Assembly (NCBI GenBank): GCA_948745425.1
Contig: CAPZDM010000080.1
Span: 1 to 6,551 of the forward strand
Length of the DNA stretch: 6,551 bases
Origin: an uncultured Clostridia bacterium
Lineage (GTDB): Bacteria > Bacillota > Clostridia > TANB77 > CAG-508
Direction: 5' to 3'
Shown piece after piece: positions 5,059-6,551 of the stretch; position 1 is the stretch's first letter; every line of letters starts with the position of its first letter. A program made the translations under genes and the position numbers. The notes under the pieces are model-generated. The model made no database searches, had not been told where the DNA came from, and saw only the letters and a program-made list of their open reading frames with translations.

Positions 5059-5126
5059 TTAATTTCACATTGACATTTAAAAAATGTGATAGTATAATGA
5101 ATACATGTGATTACAAATGAATACAT
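5049..5126. repeat. Direct repeats in the copG-xre divergent control region
   Basis: Two tandem units of the form TGTGAT-N4/5-AATGAATACAT lie at 5085-5106 and 5106-5126 (about 21-bp period), with a related GTGAATACAA at 5049-5058 and an inverse TTCACATT at 5064-5071. They cover the -10 of the plus-strand promoter and the -35 of the minus-strand one. They are likely operators for one or both flanking regulators. Confidence 0.7.
5070..5098 (+). promoter_or_regulatory. Promoter of the XRE regulator gene
   Basis: Consensus in every position: TTGACA (5070-5075), 17 nt, TATAAT (5093-5098). This is the best promoter in the window. Inverted CACATT/AATGTG arms lie around the spacer, suggesting tight repression. 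The leader to ATG 5181 is about 75 nt. Confidence 0.88.
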
Positions 5127-5180
5127 AATCTTATCTAATTATCTAAAAGCCAAATATTTAATACAGAAAGAAGGAATTGT

Positions 5181-5438
5181 ATGGAAAAGAAAACAATATT
5201 TACATCATTAGATCTTGTTCGGTCAGGGCAGAGGCTACATAGCGTAATGTTTACAAATGGGTATAGTGTAAGAGAAGTACAGGAGATTCTACATTTATCA
5301 TGTCCACAGTCCATATATAGATGGATACGTGGAACTACACTTCCATCAGTAGATAATCTGTATATGTTAAGTAAGCTGTTTAATATGCATATGGAAGATC
5401 TACTAGTAGAAAAAGGTGCAGAGAATAAGACAGAATAA
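5181..5438 (+). CDS. XRE-type helix-turn-helix transcriptional regulator
   Basis: The 85-aa protein is a single Cro/C1-type DNA-binding domain. Helices run from VRSGQRLHSVMFTNGYSVRE (13-32) through VQEILHLSCPQSIYRWIRG (33-51, the recognition helix region) to TLPSVDNLYMLSKLFNMHME (53-72) and the end LLVEKG. The pattern of G-Y-S-V-x-E-V-Q-E, PQSIYRWI.G and LPS-DNLY.LS is typical of small regulators in gut Clostridia (family impression, not searched). ATG 5181 follows AAAGAAGGAA (5167-5176) at 4 nt. It is the only plus-strand gene, divergent from copG across 171 bp with repeated operators, and looks less A+T-rich than its neighbours. No sensor domain is present. It probably controls itself, copG and so copy number (inference). 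Confidence 0.9.
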   Translation: MEKKTIFTSLDLVRSGQRLHSVMFTNGYSVREVQEILHLSCPQSIYRWIRGTTLPSVDNLYMLSKLFNMHMEDLLVEKGAENKTE

Positions 5439-5641
5439 AGTATTAAATACTGTTTTATATTATAACGTTCGATACCAGTTCGGAATATATTAAGAAAATA
5501 TGTTGTGTAGGTCTGTCAGTACATTACAAAACATTAGGAAATTCAATACTTTTCAATGGTTCATTTGTCCTGCTGCTATTTTAATATTTTAAAAATGTAC
5601 ATCTAAAAATGATAGTTCGGTATATATGGATTATGGGGAAC

Positions 5642-5688
5642 AAAAAGCATCAAAAAACCTTATTTTTCAAGGATTTCTGATGCTTTTT
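5642..5688. terminator. Large hairpin, likely bidirectional terminator
   Basis: An 11-bp perfect stem AAAAAGCATCA (5642-5652) with TGATGCTTTTT (5678-5688) encloses a second dyad CCTT/AAGG, so most of the 47 nt can pair. T runs end the stem on both strands. It is 203 nt after the XRE gene and is the first strong stop for its transcript. Confidence 0.8.
5658..5676 (+). repeat. CCTT-AAGG dyad element, copy B
   Basis: CCTTATTTTTCAAGGATTT, the inner part of the terminator hairpin. It differs from copy A (4686) in two or three positions. Confidence 0.5.
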
Positions 5689-5751
5689 AATTGTCTGATA
5701 ATTCAATATCATGTTACAAGTTGGACAAAAATAAGTTGTGTTCGATAAAAG

Positions 5752-5770
5752 CCTTTATTTACAAGGATTC
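5752..5770 (+). repeat. CCTT-AAGG dyad element, copy C
   Basis: CCTTTATTTACAAGGATTC. Same layout as copies A and B, 94 bases after copy B, right after a GTTCGATA motif. Confidence 0.5.
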
Positions 5771-5996
5771 TAGGACTTTTCAAGCGGATTTTATCATCTG
5801 CCAAAAAATCAACAAAACATCAAAAAAGCTAGAAAAATCAATGTTTTCAGAACTTTGCAAACATAATTAAATAAATTTGTTTATGTTCGATAAAAAATAT
5901 AAATATATAGTTATACAATTATAATTATTATTTATGATATATTGGGTGGTATCCCACTCTATATTAAGTAAATACCCACTAAACAAAAATATCTTC

Positions 5997-6066
5997 AAAC
6001 CATTGTATTTATTGGCTTTATTGGCATTTTTTCAGTTTTCTAATTTACCCCCTAATTGGTATAAAA
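5997..6066 (+). repeat. ~65-bp element, copy 2 (beside the gpII-like gene)
   Basis: TATTTATTGGCTTT (6006-6019) and CCCCTAATT (6049-6057) match the two blocks of 1697-1765 in order, orientation and nearly in spacing. Here the second block is part of the hairpin at 6044-6075. CCCAC motifs precede both copies. Confidence 0.6.
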
Positions 6067-6075
6067 GGGGGTAAA
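6044..6075. terminator. GC-rich hairpin after the gpII-like gene
   Basis: Perfect 9-bp stem TTTACCCCC (6044-6052) with GGGGGTAAA (6067-6075), loop of 14 nt, starting 4 nt beyond the stop codon. The position suits a terminator, but there is no T run after it on the minus strand, so it may instead be a structural element such as an origin hairpin. Confidence 0.5.
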
Positions 6076-6079
6076 AAAA

Positions 6080-6551
6080 TTAAGAGTTAAAATATTCTTC
6101 TGTTTTCTTTTTGAGAATTGCAATAATATAATCAAGGTCTTTTTGTGAAAAATATTCGATCCTGTGATTTTCTTTAAATTTGTCAGCTTTCTTTGTGGGG
6201 GTCTTTACTTCATCAAATCTGCTAATTAAGTCAATCATTTGCTTTCTGGTATAGATAGCTTCCTTGTATTGGAGTAAAAAAGCATTCAATGATAAATAAT
6301 TGCGTTCCTTCGGTGGCTTGGCTAAATCTTGCTTATATAATTTCTCTAAATGCTTATTACTCTCTTTTTGTACCTCATCAAAACACTTTTTTGCCTTGTC
6401 CAGACGGTCAAACCATTTGTCCATAAATTGATCTTCAATAGTTGTCCCACTCATCCGCTTACTTCTTAGTTCAAGCCTATTTGCACTTTCGTCTTTGCTA
6501 TCGCTCTGCCTTGACTTATTATAATTTTCAATTTCGCTATCATCTTTTTTT
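6080..6551 (-). CDS. gpII/Rep_trans-like putative replication initiator, C-terminal part of the same gene
   Basis: This is the continuation of the gene that starts at 504. On the circle, codon 169 (Lys) is at 6496-6494 and the TAA stop is at 6082-6080; bases 6497-6551 duplicate 55-1. An internal ATG at 6454 (residue 183, MSGTTIEDQF) opens the longest ATG frame on this side but has no ribosome site, and frame and similarity continue upstream of it, so it is not a separate gene. This part holds the RLELR strand motif and a mostly helical, charged tail with a DKWFDRLDKAKKCFDEVQKE helix and a second helix around TRKQMIDLISRF. The tail probably contacts DNA or other subunits (inference). A GC-rich hairpin follows the stop by 4 nt. 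Confidence 0.6.
   Translation of the reverse strand, partial: KKDDSEIENYNKSRQSDSKDESANRLELRSKRMSGTTIEDQFMDKWFDRLDKAKKCFDEVQKESNKHLEKLYKQDLAKPPKERNYLSLNAFLLQYKEAIYTRKQMIDLISRFDEVKTPTKKADKFKENHRIEYFSQKDLDYIIAILKKKTEEYFNS
6497..6551. repeat. Terminal redundancy, right copy (circle overlap)
   Basis: Second copy of bases 1-55, identical throughout. It should be trimmed before the molecule is annotated as a circle. It lies inside the gpII-like replication gene, so leaving it in splits that gene in two. Confidence 0.93.

Larger units (their letters stand above)
5467..5892 (+). repeat. GTTCGATA motif cluster
   Basis: Exact GTTCGATA at 5467-5474, 5740-5747 and 5885-5892; near copies GTTCGGAA (5478-5485) and GTTCGGTA (5615-5622), all in one orientation. 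One more exact copy lies at 2624-2631. CG pairs are scarce in this A+T-rich plasmid, so the clustering stands out. The last two extend to TGTTCGATAAAA. Confidence 0.55.
5439..6079. other. 640-bp non-coding region with hairpins and short repeats
   Basis: I find no frame with a ribosome site on either strand. Contents in order: GTTCGATA-like motifs (5467, 5478, 5615, 5740, 5885), a large terminator hairpin (5642-5688), a second CCTT-AAGG dyad (5752-5770) within outer arms GATAAAA/TTTTATC (5744-5750, 5789-5795), a stem AACATAA/TTATGTT (5860-5866, 5881-5887) touching a GTTCGATA, a GC hairpin TGGG/CCCA at 5943-5956, and the second copy of the ori1 element (about 5997-6066). Such a region beside a gpII-like gene may hold its nicking origin (inference). 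Confidence 0.6.

Noticed and set aside
4857..5438. A toxin-antitoxin pair (CopG-like plus XRE)
   Set aside because: Both proteins are DNA-binding only, they are divergent and not overlapping, and no toxin-like frame is next to either.
6080..6454. A separate 124-aa gene starting at ATG 6454
   Set aside because: The frame is open upstream through the circle join to ATG 504, which has a ribosome site; 6454 has none. It is the C-terminal part of the 306-aa gene.
1..6551. Insertion sequence or transposon
   Set aside because: No transposase other than the serine recombinase is present, and no terminal inverted repeats or target duplications bracket any module.

Overview
The window is almost certainly one complete small circular plasmid cut open at an arbitrary point. 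Bases 1-55 are repeated exactly at 6497-6551, which is the overlap expected from an assembled circle, and a minus-strand reading frame runs across the join without a stop. The unique circle would be 6,496 bp. It is strongly A+T-rich (roughly 70% by eye), has Gram-positive style ribosome sites (GGAGG, AAAGGAGG-like) and strong TTGACA/TATAAT promoters. The protein families point to a low-GC Firmicute; the XRE regulator looks like those of gut Clostridia such as Lachnospiraceae (inference from protein style, no search run).

Layout, all genes on the minus strand except one. (1) A gene across the join (504 to 1, then 6496 to 6080) encodes a 306-aa protein resembling phage gpII/Rep_trans-type replication initiators. 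(2) rep1 (1479-727) is a Rep_3 initiator; upstream lies an iteron origin (1557-1820) with four 19-bp iterons, one degenerate copy and a perfect DnaA box. (3) A 113-aa protein with a resolvase-like helix-turn-helix (2512-2171) has a 23-bp palindrome at its promoter. (4) A serine recombinase (3454-2783). (5) rep2 (4534-3737) is a second, unrelated Rep_3 initiator with its own three 22-bp-period iterons (4606-4670) and an inverted half-iteron over its promoter. (6) A short 50-aa ribbon-helix-helix CopG-like gene (5009-4857) is divergent from an 85-aa XRE-type regulator (5181-5438, plus strand); the shared intergenic region carries overlapping promoters and direct repeats. (7) About 640 bp without genes (5439-6079) is full of hairpins and short repeats.

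Taken together this is a cryptic multi-replicon plasmid: two complete Rep_3/iteron replicons with unrelated iterons plus a third putative initiator, two or three DNA-binding regulators, and one serine recombinase that could resolve multimers or fuse and separate replicons. I see no resistance gene, no toxin, no recognisable relaxase or mobilisation gene, no CRISPR array, no tRNA/rRNA and no insertion sequence. The most unusual features are the stacked replication modules, a duplicated ~65-bp element in the first origin and beside the gpII-like gene, and a palindrome motif shared by the small HTH gene and the recombinase upstream region.
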